DNA of 64,000 bases, taken from NCBI RefSeq assembly GCF_014646515.1, contig NZ_BMNK01000003.1:577456-641455 (forward strand), given 5' to 3'. The first letter of the stretch is position 1, and every line of letters begins with the position of its first letter. The DNA is from Nonomuraea glycinis. Its GTDB lineage: Bacteria > Actinomycetota > Actinomycetes > Streptosporangiales > Streptosporangiaceae. Both the position numbers and the translations under genes were made by a program. Under the pieces are notes generated by a model. It saw only the letters and a list, made by a program, of their open reading frames with translations. It ran no database searches and was not told the DNA's origin. Of this stretch, positions 47,230 to 55,073 are shown piece by piece.

Positions 47230-49509
47230 TCAATCACCAGCACGGCCCGCGCAGGAGGCGGCCGGGCGGATGGGATGCTCGGCCAGCAGGGCGCGGGCTT
47301 CGGCCCTGGCCAGGTTCCAGCCGTTCCAGGGGTCGGGCCCGACCAGCTCGTTGGCGGCGGCCACGTCGGCGAGCACGCAGCTGCGCAGCGGCTCCGGCAG
47401 CCGGTCCAGCGCAGGGACGGCCTCCGCGCCCAGGTCCCCCAGGTAGTCGGCGTCGAACGCCTGCCCCTGGCGCGCCACGACCTGCGACTCGGCCACCCGC
47501 AGGTCCGGGTTGACGACGGCGAAGGCGCCCAGGCCGAGCGCGGTGACCAGGACGATCGTGCGCGGCAGCCAGCCGGTCCACCGCCCGGCCAGCCGCGCCC
47601 CGCCGGCGATCAGCACCAGCGCGAACAGCGCGCCCAGCCACCAGATCGCGGCCTGCACCGACAGGCGCAGCCGGGACTGGCCGTAGGCGTCGGTGTAGAG
47701 GCCCAGCCGGTGCAGCGCGGAGAACAGCACCACGAGGGTGAGCCCGCACAGCACGCCGAGCAGTCCGGACAGCACCCAGCGCGCGCGCCGCTCGGTGCGC
47801 AGCACGCTCGCGGCCACGGCCACGATGCCGAGCACGATCACGCTGACCGCGACGAGCTGGAAGAAGCCCTGCCTGGCGTACTCGGCGTAGGTGAGCCCCG
47901 CCGTCTTCAGCACCCAGGCGTCGCCGCCGAACAGCGCGGTGAGCTGGACCATGACGAACGCCGCGAACAGCAGGTTCACCGCGGTGAGCGGCAGCAGCCA
48001 GACGGTGCTGCGTACGCCGACCTTGATCTCCGGCGCCACCGGGTCGACGACGGGCCGCGACGCGACCAGCACCACGGCGGCCAGCAGCGCCGCGAACAGC
48101 ACGCACACGAAGATCCGCAGCGGCAGGGACTCGGCCCAGTCGGGCGTGGTCATCAGCCGCTCCACATAGCTCGCGAACACCGCGTCCGCCGAGGCGAACA
48201 GCAGCCCGAACACCACCAGCAGCACGGCCGTGATGCCCAGCGCGGCGAGCGTGGACACCAGGGCGCCCTTGGCCCGCAGGTTCTTCAGCGGCCTGGCCAG
48301 GAACCAGGGCACCGGCCCGAGCGCCAGCAGCACCGAGGCGCCGCCCCTGATCACCCCCAGCCAGCCGAGCCCGGCTCCGGACACGGCCAGCGCGACCAGT
48401 CCCGCCCCCGCGAGGACCAGGAGCGCCACCAGCCAGTCGGCGTCCCGGACCGCGGCCATCGCGATCAGGGCGTACGCCACCAGCCCGAACGTCACCGTCC
48501 ACGGCGTCATCCGGCGCAGCACCGCGGGCAGCGCCGCCGCGCCCAGCACCATGGACACCAGGACGATCCCGAGCCCCGCCTGCGCGTCGGGCAGCGCCAC
48601 CGCCGCGAACACGCCCGCCCCTACCGCCGCCGGCAACAGCCAGCGCGGCGTCTCCGGCAGCTCCGGCCGGGGGAACAACGGCGGCGGCACGTAGGCGGGC
48701 GGCGGGGGTTGCGCGCCGTGCGGCTGCCCAGGCAACGGCTCCTGACGCTGGTACGTCGCGGCGACCGCGCCGTGCGGCTGTCCAGGCAAGGGCTCCTGAC
48801 GCTGGTACGGCGTGCCGTGCGACTGTCCCGGCGACGACTCCTGACGCGGGTACGGCGTGCCGTGCGGCTGTCCGGGCGACGGCTCCTCGCGTCGGTACGG
48901 CGCTCGCTCCGCCATGGCCGGGCCGGTGCCCCTGCGGCCCGAGCCGGCGCCCAGGGACGCGCCGACGGCGCCGAAGAGCGCGGTGCAGAGGACGAGCATG
49001 ACGAGCCCGAACCCGTCTCCCAGCATCACACTGGCGAACACGGCCGCGAACATCCCGATCAGGAAGCCGACCATCACCCCGATGACGATCCCCGCGGCCA
49101 TCTTCGCCAGCCGCTCGCGGGCCATCTCACCCGCCTCCCGAGCCCGCACCTGACCAACCGGCCACGTCACCGGCGCATCTCCCCCGGCGCCCGGTCCGCC
49201 CCCCTGCCCCACGAGGGCGGCCCCAGCCGTACCGGGAGAAGCCTTGAGCACGTCCCCGCCGACATCACCCGAGCCCTCTCCCTCGGTACGGCCACCCGCA
49301 CCCGGCCGGCCTCCCGCTTCGGCCGGACCGCCCGCGCCCTCGACCGGCCGGCCCCCGGCTTCGGCCGGACCGTCCGCGCTCTCGACCCGGTCGGGCACCA
49401 CCACCACTGCCCGGTCCGCCTCGGCCGTGTCCTGGCCGGCCTCGGGCCGGGGGGTTGGGGCCGAGGTGGGGTCGCCGTTCTCGGCCGGCTGCCGTGGCTC
49501 GTCGGTCAT
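47230..49509 (-). CDS. DUF4153/DUF4173 multi-span membrane protein (internal start)
   Basis: 759 residues from ATG 49509, which has GGGAGG six bases upstream. An acidic Pro/Gly/Ala-rich N-tail precedes two membrane spans (MAAGIVIGVMVGFLIGMFAAVFASV). Then come a linker with PGQPHG repeats and about ten transmembrane helices, including the family hallmark TYAEYARQGFFQLVAVSVIVL. The function of DUF4153/4173 proteins is unknown. The frame is open upstream into the histidine kinase, so a fused product is also possible (see next entry). Confidence 0.8.
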   Translation of the reverse strand: MTDEPRQPAENGDPTSAPTPRPEAGQDTAEADRAVVVVPDRVESADGPAEAGGRPVEGAGGPAEAGGRPGAGGRTEGEGSGDVGGDVLKASPGTAGAALVGQGGGPGAGGDAPVTWPVGQVRAREAGEMARERLAKMAAGIVIGVMVGFLIGMFAAVFASVMLGDGFGLVMLVLCTALFGAVGASLGAGSGRRGTGPAMAERAPYRREEPSPGQPHGTPYPRQESSPGQSHGTPYQRQEPLPGQPHGAVAATYQRQEPLPGQPHGAQPPPPAYVPPPLFPRPELPETPRWLLPAAVGAGVFAAVALPDAQAGLGIVLVSMVLGAAALPAVLRRMTPWTVTFGLVAYALIAMAAVRDADWLVALLVLAGAGLVALAVSGAGLGWLGVIRGGASVLLALGPVPWFLARPLKNLRAKGALVSTLAALGITAVLLVVFGLLFASADAVFASYVERLMTTPDWAESLPLRIFVCVLFAALLAAVVLVASRPVVDPVAPEIKVGVRSTVWLLPLTAVNLLFAAFVMVQLTALFGGDAWVLKTAGLTYAEYARQGFFQLVAVSVIVLGIVAVAASVLRTERRARWVLSGLLGVLCGLTLVVLFSALHRLGLYTDAYGQSRLRLSVQAAIWWLGALFALVLIAGGARLAGRWTGWLPRTIVLVTALGLGAFAVVNPDLRVAESQVVARQGQAFDADYLGDLGAEAVPALDRLPEPLRSCVLADVAAANELVGPDPWNGWNLARAEARALLAEHPIRPAASCAGRAGD

Positions 49510-50499
49510 CGTGGTCCTCCCTGGTAAGTCGATGACCATGCGGCACCCCGCGCAGTCGTCGATGCGGATCGAGCCGGCGTGCAGTTCGACGATCTCCTTC
49601 ACGATGGCCAGCCCCAGCCCGGCGCCCCCGGCGTCGGCGGCGCGGCCCGCGTCCAGCCGGGAGAAGCGCTCGAACACCCGCGCCCTGGCCGACTCCGGGA
49701 TGCCCGGCCCCCGGTCGGCGACCGCGAGGCGGATCCCGGCGCCCTCCCCGGTGGCGGTCACGGTGACCGTCCCGCCGGCCGGGCTGTGCCGTACGGCGTT
49801 GTCGAGGAGGTTGGCCAGGACCTGGGCGAGCAGGTCGGGGTCGGCGCGCAGGGCGAGCCCGCCGGGGGCCCGCAGCAGCAGCCGGACGTCGTCGCGCGCC
49901 AGCGACGCCTCCCGCACGGCCTGTTCCAGCAGCGGCGCGAGCTCGACCGCCTCCGGCTCGATGAGCCGCGCGCCCGAGTCCAGCCGGGACAGGTCCAGGA
50001 GCTGGGCGACGAGCCGGCCGAGCCGCTCGGTCTGGGCGAGCGCGGTGCGCATGGTGATCGGGTCGGGCGCGGACACGCCGTCGACGACGTTCTCCAGCAC
50101 GGCGCGCAGGCCGGTGATGGGCGTGCGGAGCTCGTGGCTGACGTTGGCGACGAGCTCGCGCCGCTGCCTGTCGACGGCGCCGAGCTCGTCGGCCATCGCG
50201 TTGAAGGCCCTGGCCAGCTCGCCGACCTCGTCGCGCGAGGTGGCCAGGACGCGCAGCGTGTAGCTGCCCTTGGCGATGGTCTGCGCGGCCTTGGCCATCT
50301 CGCGCAGCGGCTTGGTCATGCCGGTGGCGAGCAGCTGCACCATGATCAGGGCGAGCGCCACGGCCACGGCGATGCGGGTCTCGGCGGAGATGTTGGAGGC
50401 GATGCCGACCTCGTTGACGACGAACGCGGTCGCCACCGCCAGCACGATGACCAGGCCGAGCTTGACCTTGATCCGGCCGAGGAAGTCGAGCGGTCTCAT
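47230..50499 (-). CDS. Sensor histidine kinase fused in frame to DUF4153/DUF4173
   Basis: The kinase starts at ATG 50499, overlapping the response regulator stop (ATGA). Residues 1-330: two transmembrane helices with no large sensor loop between them, HAMP (KPLREMAKAAQTIAKGSYT), HisKA with His in NVSHELRTPITGL, and HATPase boxes LLDNAVRHSP, DRGPGIPE and GAGLGLAIVKEIVELH. No stop codon follows; the frame runs on through ATG 49509 into the membrane protein, total 1089 residues. Either a true fusion or two products, one by internal initiation, are possible. The short sensor suggests that the membrane protein may itself supply signal input. Confidence 0.7.
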   Translation of the reverse strand: MRPLDFLGRIKVKLGLVIVLAVATAFVVNEVGIASNISAETRIAVAVALALIMVQLLATGMTKPLREMAKAAQTIAKGSYTLRVLATSRDEVGELARAFNAMADELGAVDRQRRELVANVSHELRTPITGLRAVLENVVDGVSAPDPITMRTALAQTERLGRLVAQLLDLSRLDSGARLIEPEAVELAPLLEQAVREASLARDDVRLLLRAPGGLALRADPDLLAQVLANLLDNAVRHSPAGGTVTVTATGEGAGIRLAVADRGPGIPESARARVFERFSRLDAGRAADAGGAGLGLAIVKEIVELHAGSIRIDDCAGCRMVIDLPGRTTMTDEPRQPAENGDPTSAPTPRPEAGQDTAEADRAVVVVPDRVESADGPAEAGGRPVEGAGGPAEAGGRPGAGGRTEGEGSGDVGGDVLKASPGTAGAALVGQGGGPGAGGDAPVTWPVGQVRAREAGEMARERLAKMAAGIVIGVMVGFLIGMFAAVFASVMLGDGFGLVMLVLCTALFGAVGASLGAGSGRRGTGPAMAERAPYRREEPSPGQPHGTPYPRQESSPGQSHGTPYQRQEPLPGQPHGAVAATYQRQEPLPGQPHGAQPPPPAYVPPPLFPRPELPETPRWLLPAAVGAGVFAAVALPDAQAGLGIVLVSMVLGAAALPAVLRRMTPWTVTFGLVAYALIAMAAVRDADWLVALLVLAGAGLVALAVSGAGLGWLGVIRGGASVLLALGPVPWFLARPLKNLRAKGALVSTLAALGITAVLLVVFGLLFASADAVFASYVERLMTTPDWAESLPLRIFVCVLFAALLAAVVLVASRPVVDPVAPEIKVGVRSTVWLLPLTAVNLLFAAFVMVQLTALFGGDAWVLKTAGLTYAEYARQGFFQLVAVSVIVLGIVAVAASVLRTERRARWVLSGLLGVLCGLTLVVLFSALHRLGLYTDAYGQSRLRLSVQAAIWWLGALFALVLIAGGARLAGRWTGWLPRTIVLVTALGLGAFAVVNPDLRVAESQVVARQGQAFDADYLGDLGAEAVPALDRLPEPLRSCVLADVAAANELVGPDPWNGWNLARAEARALLAEHPIRPAASCAGRAGD
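48716..48903. repeat. Imperfect tandem repeat coding for PGQPHG units
   Basis: Four copies of a roughly 42-57 base unit coding for YxRQEPLPGQPHG. They form a flexible Pro/Gln linker between the N-terminal membrane spans and the main membrane domain of the DUF4153/4173 protein. Copy number is likely to vary among strains. Confidence 0.75.
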
Positions 50500-51179
50500 C
50501 GCCGCACCAGGGCGTAGCCGACGCCGTGCACGGTCCGCACCACGTCGGGGCCGAGCTTGCGGCGCAGCGCCCGTACGTGGCTGTCGACGGTCCTGGTGGC
50601 GGCGGCCTCGGAGAAGCCCCACACGTCCGACAGCAGCCGCTCGCGCTCGAACACCTGGCCGGGCCGCTCCGCCAGGCGGCGTAACAGGTCGAACTCGGTC
50701 CTGGTGAGCTGGGCCTCCGTGCCGCGCACGAACACCCTGCGGGCGGCGGTGTCGATCTCCACCTCGCCCACCCTGATCACGGTGTCCTCGGCGACGAGTT
50801 GCCCGGCCCGCTCGACCCGGCGCAGCAGCGCGTGGATCCGGGCGACCAGCTCCCGCATGCTGAACGGCTTGGCGAGGTAGTCGTCGGCGCCCACCCCGAG
50901 CCCGACCAGCACGTCGGTCTCCTCGCCGAGGGCGGTCAGCATGAGTACGGGCACCGGCCGGGCCGCCTGCATCCGGCGGCACACCTCCAGCCCGTCGAGG
51001 CCGGGCAGCAGCCGGTCGAGGATGACCAGGTCGGGCTCCGCCCTGCCGTACTCGGCCAGAGCGGTGTGCCCGTCGGCGGCCACCCGGACGCCGAACCCCT
51101 CCGCGGCCAGCCGGTCGCGCACGGCCAGCGCGATGGTGGCGTCGTCTTCGACCACGAGGATGCGTCGCTGCTCTGTCAC
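50496..51179 (-). CDS. OmpR-family response regulator
   Basis: 227 residues from GTG 51179. Receiver domain: ILVVEDDATIALAVRD, phospho-Asp in LVILDRLLPGLDG, Thr in VLMLTALGEE and Lys in YLAKPFSMREL. C-terminal winged helix: LTRTEFDLLRRLAERPGQVFERERLLSDVWG and RTVDSHVRALRRKLG. It is coupled by ATGA to the histidine kinase and is the first gene of the leftward operon that continues into D-amino-acid genes. No ribosome binding site is visible, so the transcript is perhaps leaderless. Confidence 0.92.
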   Translation of the reverse strand: MTEQRRILVVEDDATIALAVRDRLAAEGFGVRVAADGHTALAEYGRAEPDLVILDRLLPGLDGLEVCRRMQAARPVPVLMLTALGEETDVLVGLGVGADDYLAKPFSMRELVARIHALLRRVERAGQLVAEDTVIRVGEVEIDTAARRVFVRGTEAQLTRTEFDLLRRLAERPGQVFERERLLSDVWGFSEAAATRTVDSHVRALRRKLGPDVVRTVHGVGYALVRR

Positions 51180-51252
51180 GTTCGAAAGCCTAGGAGCGGG
51201 CCGTGCAGACGGCACTCCCCAATTCGTGCACATCCGGTGCAGACTTGGACGG

Positions 51253-52092
51253 GTGGACACCGCCGGTTACCTTCGACGCCTGGGGCTCGTCCAGGCCCCT
51301 CCGTCCGCGGCCGCCCTCCGGGCACTGCACGCCGCGCACGTGGAGCGCGTCGCCTACGAGACCCTGCAGATCTGGCTGGATCGGCCCACCACGGTGGACC
51401 CGCTGGAGGCGGCGGCCCGCGTCGTCGGCGGCCGCGGCGGCTACTGCTACCACCTGAACGGCGCGTTCTCCGCGCTCGCCACCGCTCTCGGCTATCAGGT
51501 GACCCGGCACGTGGGCGGCGTCCAGCTCCGGGGCGGCGAGCCCGGCATCACCGCCAACCACCTGGTGCTGACCGTGCGCGGCCTGCCGGAGGAGGCCAAT
51601 CCGGGCGGTGCGTGGCTGGTCGACGTCGGGCTCGGCGACGCCCTGCACGAGCCGCTCCCGCTGGTCGCCGGCTCCTACGAACAGGGCCCTTTCCGGTACG
51701 GCCTGCGCCCGTCGGAGGTCGCGCCCGGTGGCTGGCGGTTCGACCATGACCCGGTCGGCGCCTTCGCCGGCCTGGACTTCGGGCTCGCCCCCACGGACAT
51801 GTCGGCCTTCACGGCCATGCACGAGCAGCTGAGCACGTCGCCGACGTCCGGGTTCGTCCGGGTTCTGAGCGTACAGCGCAGGGACGCCAAGGGGGCGGAC
51901 AGCCTGCGCGGGCTGGTGCTGTCCCGGGTCGGGACCTGGTCGGACTCGATCACCCTGGACAGGGCCGACGACTTCTACGCGGCCCTCGCCGACATCTTCA
52001 GGCTGCCGCTCGACGACGTCGGAGCCAAGGACAGGGACACATTGTGGCGTAAGGTCCATACGGCGCACGAGAGATGGCTGGCGGGCGGCTGA
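51253..52092 (+). CDS. Arylamine N-acetyltransferase
   Basis: 279 residues from GTG 51253. The catalytic triad is present: Cys65 in RGGYCYHLNGAF, His103 in TANHLVLTV and Asp124 in WLVDVGLGDAL. NAT enzymes transfer acyl groups from acyl-CoA to aromatic amines and hydrazines; in actinomycetes they also release polyketide amides. It is divergent from the two-component operon, sharing a short promoter region of about 70 bases. Confidence 0.92.
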   Translation: MDTAGYLRRLGLVQAPPSAAALRALHAAHVERVAYETLQIWLDRPTTVDPLEAAARVVGGRGGYCYHLNGAFSALATALGYQVTRHVGGVQLRGGEPGITANHLVLTVRGLPEEANPGGAWLVDVGLGDALHEPLPLVAGSYEQGPFRYGLRPSEVAPGGWRFDHDPVGAFAGLDFGLAPTDMSAFTAMHEQLSTSPTSGFVRVLSVQRRDAKGADSLRGLVLSRVGTWSDSITLDRADDFYAALADIFRLPLDDVGAKDRDTLWRKVHTAHERWLAGG

Positions 52093-52153
52093 CGCGGGTA
52101 GACCGTTCTTGGTAGAAGCCGACCATGGCCATGTCCGGAGGCGTGACGCTATC

Positions 52154-53242
52154 GTGCACCTCGCTATGGGAGAGACAGGAAAGCTCGCCGGACGTTACCG
52201 CCTGCTCAATCCCTTGGGCGGCGGTGAGCTCCTGCTGGCCTTCGACGAGCGGGAGCACCGTGACGTCGTGGTCAGGAGGCTGCGTGTCCCGCCCGAGTCG
52301 CTTGAGCTCGCGGTCACCGAGGCGCGGCGCGCCGTCGGGCTGGCGCACGCCTGCGTGGTGCCGCTGCTCGACGTGCCCGTCGAGGCCGGCGAGGCGTGGC
52401 TGGTCATGGAGTTCGTCTCGGGATCGTCGCTGGAGCAGAGCGTGCTCGCCCGTCGCCCGCTGCCGGTCCTGCAGGCGGCGCGGGTGGGTGTGCACCTGCT
52501 GTCGGCGCTGGAGACCGCGCACGCGGCGGGGATCGTGCACGGCCGGGTCAATCCGGCCAACGTGCTGCTCACCAGGACCGGACGGGCGCTGCTGACCGGG
52601 TTCGGGCTGCCCGCGCTGGGCATGCGGCCACCGGCGGACATGTGGTCGCTGGCCGCCACGCTGCACTTCGCCGTCGAAGGACGCCCGCCCGGTCAGGCTC
52701 CGGTCGAGGGCACCGAGCCGCTGCGCTCGCTCATCAGGGCCATGCTGAGCCCCGCGGACACGCCGCCGGTGCGTACGGTGGCCGAGACGCTGCGCCGGCT
52801 GGCCATGGACCGCTCGCTCGACCAGGTGGTCGCGGCCGGTGGGCCGATGCCGCCCGCGGAGGTGGCCGCGATCGGGCTGGCCGTGCTCGAACAGCTCGTG
52901 GAGCCGCACGCGCGCGGCGAGCATCATGGCGGGGTGCAGCCGGGCAGTGTGCTGATCAACGAGTGGGGGCACGCCACGCTGGTCCCCCGCCTGGCGCCGG
53001 CCCAGCTTCCCGCCTTCACGCCGCCCGAGGGGGCCGGGAGCCCGGCGGCGGATCTGTGGTCGCTCGGCGCCACGCTGTTCGCGGCGGTGCAGGGGCAGCC
53101 GCCCGCCCCCGGCGCGCCGCTGAGCATGGCGGGGGCGCTGGCCCCGGTGCTGTTCGACCTGCTGTCGGGCGACCCCGGCCGGCGTCCCGCCGCTGACGTG
53201 CTGCGCCGCCGGCTCGTGGGGGTGCTGGAGCACAACGGTTGA
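52154..53242 (+). CDS. Double pseudokinase (two degenerate Ser/Thr kinase domains)
   Basis: About 362 residues from GTG 52154 (ATG 52166 possible). The first domain follows the Pkn fold from LAGRYRLLNPLGGGELLLAF. It lacks every catalytic residue: VVVRRL replaces the VAIK lysine, IVHGRVNPANVLL replaces HRDxKPxN, and LTGFGL replaces DFG. After about residue 215 a second C-lobe-like unit appears (HHGGVQPGSVLINEWGHATLVPRLAP ... DLWSLGATLFAAVQG). It is equally degenerate and lacks its own N-lobe. It is probably cytoplasmic and not an active kinase; it could be a scaffold or ligand-binding protein. Confidence 0.82.
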   Translation: MHLAMGETGKLAGRYRLLNPLGGGELLLAFDEREHRDVVVRRLRVPPESLELAVTEARRAVGLAHACVVPLLDVPVEAGEAWLVMEFVSGSSLEQSVLARRPLPVLQAARVGVHLLSALETAHAAGIVHGRVNPANVLLTRTGRALLTGFGLPALGMRPPADMWSLAATLHFAVEGRPPGQAPVEGTEPLRSLIRAMLSPADTPPVRTVAETLRRLAMDRSLDQVVAAGGPMPPAEVAAIGLAVLEQLVEPHARGEHHGGVQPGSVLINEWGHATLVPRLAPAQLPAFTPPEGAGSPAADLWSLGATLFAAVQGQPPAPGAPLSMAGALAPVLFDLLSGDPGRRPAADVLRRRLVGVLEHNG

Positions 53243-53347
53243 GATACATCGTGACCAGGAACCAAAGCGGGCGCCCCACTCGTTGGCAGGACGACGCACA
53301 ATGTGGGAGAGGCGGGGCGCGCGCTCCGCGGTCGGAGGAAGTTGAGG

Positions 53348-53542
53348 ATGTCACCAGTCCAGAAGTACGCCATCGGCGCAGGCGCCGCTGTTCTGCTCTC
53401 GCTGATTTTCTTTGGGGCCGGGTTCGTGACGCTGCTCGTCATCCTCGGCGTGGTCGCCGCTCCGGTGATCGGCTACCTGATGCTCGACCCGTCGCAGCGC
53501 GAGCGGCTCAAGCGATCCCGCAGGCGCGGCATCGGCCGTTGA
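53348..53542 (+). CDS. Small membrane protein
   Basis: 64 residues from ATG 53348 (GGAGGAAGTTGAGG upstream). Two hydrophobic segments (YAIGAGAAVLLSLIFFGAGFV and LLVILGVVAAPVIGYLML) and a basic tail (RERLKRSRRRGIG). No family is recognised. Confidence 0.65.
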   Translation: MSPVQKYAIGAGAAVLLSLIFFGAGFVTLLVILGVVAAPVIGYLMLDPSQRERLKRSRRRGIGR

Positions 53543-53560
53543 CCCGGGGCGGCGGGGGCC

Positions 53561-53628
53561 CTCAGGCCTCCGCCGTGCTCAGGCCTCCGCCGTGCTCAGG
53601 CCTCCGCCGTGCTCAGGCCTCCGCCGTG
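53561..53628. repeat. Four exact tandem copies of a 17-base unit
   Basis: CTCAGGCCTCCGCCGTG repeated four times without mismatch, at the 3' end of the leftward DUF3817 gene. The last copy supplies that gene's stop codon. Since 17 is not a multiple of three, copy-number change would not extend the protein as stops recur. Confidence 0.9.
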
Positions 53629-53936
53629 CTCTGTCCGGCGGCGCTCTGCCCGGCCACCCGCTCGCGCACCTTGCGCTCGACGAAGAACGACAGGAACGGC
53701 ACGGTCCCGCCGAGCATCACACCCAGCATGTACGGCCACGACCAGCGCGCCTTCATGCCCAGGTTCATCACCGCGACCAGGTAGAGCATGTAGAGGCCGC
53801 CGTGAATGGGCGCAATCGTCTTCGACAGGCCCGCGCTGCCGAAGCCGTAGCGCATGACCATGGCGACGCAGAGGATGAGCAGCATCACGCCGACCACGTA
53901 GGCGAGCACCCGGAAGGGCTTGAGAGCCGATTCCAC
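53613..53936 (-). CDS. DUF3817 membrane protein
   Basis: 107 residues from GTG 53936. Three membrane segments with the family hallmark GLSKTIAPIHGGLYMLYLVAVMNLG and the motif WSWPYMLGVMLGGTVPFLSFFVERKV. It lies two bases after the SURF1 stop, so the genes are co-transcribed; DUF3817 proteins are often found near respiratory genes. Its stop lies in the tandem repeat. Confidence 0.88.
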   Translation of the reverse strand: MESALKPFRVLAYVVGVMLLILCVAMVMRYGFGSAGLSKTIAPIHGGLYMLYLVAVMNLGMKARWSWPYMLGVMLGGTVPFLSFFVERKVRERVAGQSAAGQSTAEA

Positions 53937-53938
53937 CG

Positions 53939-54718
53939 TTAACCTTCCAGAACCATCTCGGGGGACCTGTCCCGGTCCCGATCCGCTCGTACGGCGTCGC
54001 GTACGAAGTGGAACCACATGAACACGGCGAATCCGGCGAAGATCCACCAGTTGGCGGCGTAGGCGAGGTTACGCCACGTCAGTTCGCCGTTCACGATCGG
54101 CGGGTCCGTCTTGACCTGCGTCAGTGAGCCCGAGGGCGGCTGCGCGACGACATAGCCGTTGCGCACCTGCTGCCCGCTCCACAGGTTGATCAGCTCGCCG
54201 GTCGAGACCGTCTGCACCTGGCCGGCGGGCACGCCCTCCGGTCGCCGCTGCACCCCGTCGGTGCCCTGCGGCGGCCGCAGCCGCCCCTGCAGCGTGATCC
54301 GGCCGCCGGGCACCGCGGTGCCCGGGTCGTCGGCCCGCGCCACCCAGCCGCGCACGACCGGCATCAGCGTGCCGTCGTCGAGCTTGAGCGGGGTGAGCAC
54401 CCAGTAGCCCTCGCCGCGCGAGACGTTGCCGCCGGGCGCCGCCACGTCGGGCGGCCGGTCGGCGACCAGGAGCTGGCGTCCGGCGTCGTAGACGCCCTCG
54501 GCGGTGACCCTGCGCCCCACGGCGACGGTGTGCAGGTGCGCGCCCACCTGGGCGAGGGTGGTGACGCTCACCGGCGCGGGATCGGTGACCGACTGCGGCT
54601 TTCCGGAGTCGTTGAACACGCCGAGCTGCCAGCGCCCGAGGAGGATGAACGCGATCACGACCCCGATCGTGAGCAGGTGCAACCCCAGAAGGCGCGGAGA
54701 GAACAGCGTCCTGAGCAT
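53939..54718 (-). CDS. SURF1-family cytochrome oxidase biogenesis protein
   Basis: 259 residues from ATG 54718. Two transmembrane helices at the ends (LLGLHLLTIGVVIAFILLGRWQLG and WRNLAYAANWWIFAGFAVFMWFHFVRD) and an extracytoplasmic domain between them. SURF1 signatures GRWQ near the N-terminus and GYWVLTPLKLDDG ... VVRGWV are present. SURF1 assists haem insertion into cytochrome c oxidase subunit I. Paired with DUF3817. Confidence 0.92.
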   Translation of the reverse strand: MLRTLFSPRLLGLHLLTIGVVIAFILLGRWQLGVFNDSGKPQSVTDPAPVSVTTLAQVGAHLHTVAVGRRVTAEGVYDAGRQLLVADRPPDVAAPGGNVSRGEGYWVLTPLKLDDGTLMPVVRGWVARADDPGTAVPGGRITLQGRLRPPQGTDGVQRRPEGVPAGQVQTVSTGELINLWSGQQVRNGYVVAQPPSGSLTQVKTDPPIVNGELTWRNLAYAANWWIFAGFAVFMWFHFVRDAVRADRDRDRSPEMVLEG

Positions 54719-54822
54719 GGGTCAAAGCTATCCGCCCACCGGACCGGTCCCGTCACCAGCCCACCCCACCGATCGCGCAAAACCGCGCAAAAACGGCAGG
54801 TGATCCCGCTAGGCTGCTGCCC

Positions 54823-54993
54823 ATGTCTGACCAGCATATCGACCCTTCGGGTAGCACCCAGCAGTTCCGCGCGTTCGCGCAGCAGTCCGAGCAGGAGTCC
54901 CAGAAGGCCAAGAAGTCGCCGCTGCTGCTGATCGGCGCGGTGGTCGTGGTGATCGTCGTCATCGGCGTGGCCGCGTTCCTCCTCATGCGCTAA
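54823..54993 (+). CDS. Very small single-span membrane protein
   Basis: 56 residues from ATG 54823. A polar N-terminal half (MSDQHIDPSGSTQQFRAFAQQSEQESQKAKKS) precedes one transmembrane helix (LLLIGAVVVVIVVIGVAAFLL). It is divergent from SURF1, with about 100 bases between. It may be translated without a leader: TAGGCT lies about nine bases upstream. Function unknown. Confidence 0.6.
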   Translation: MSDQHIDPSGSTQQFRAFAQQSEQESQKAKKSPLLLIGAVVVVIVVIGVAAFLLMR

Positions 54994-55073
54994 GCCCTTC
55001 CCCCATAGAGCCGACCACCCGCCGCGGACAGTGGCGGGTCGTTGCCGTGCCCGCGGCGGGTCCCGCTAGTGGA

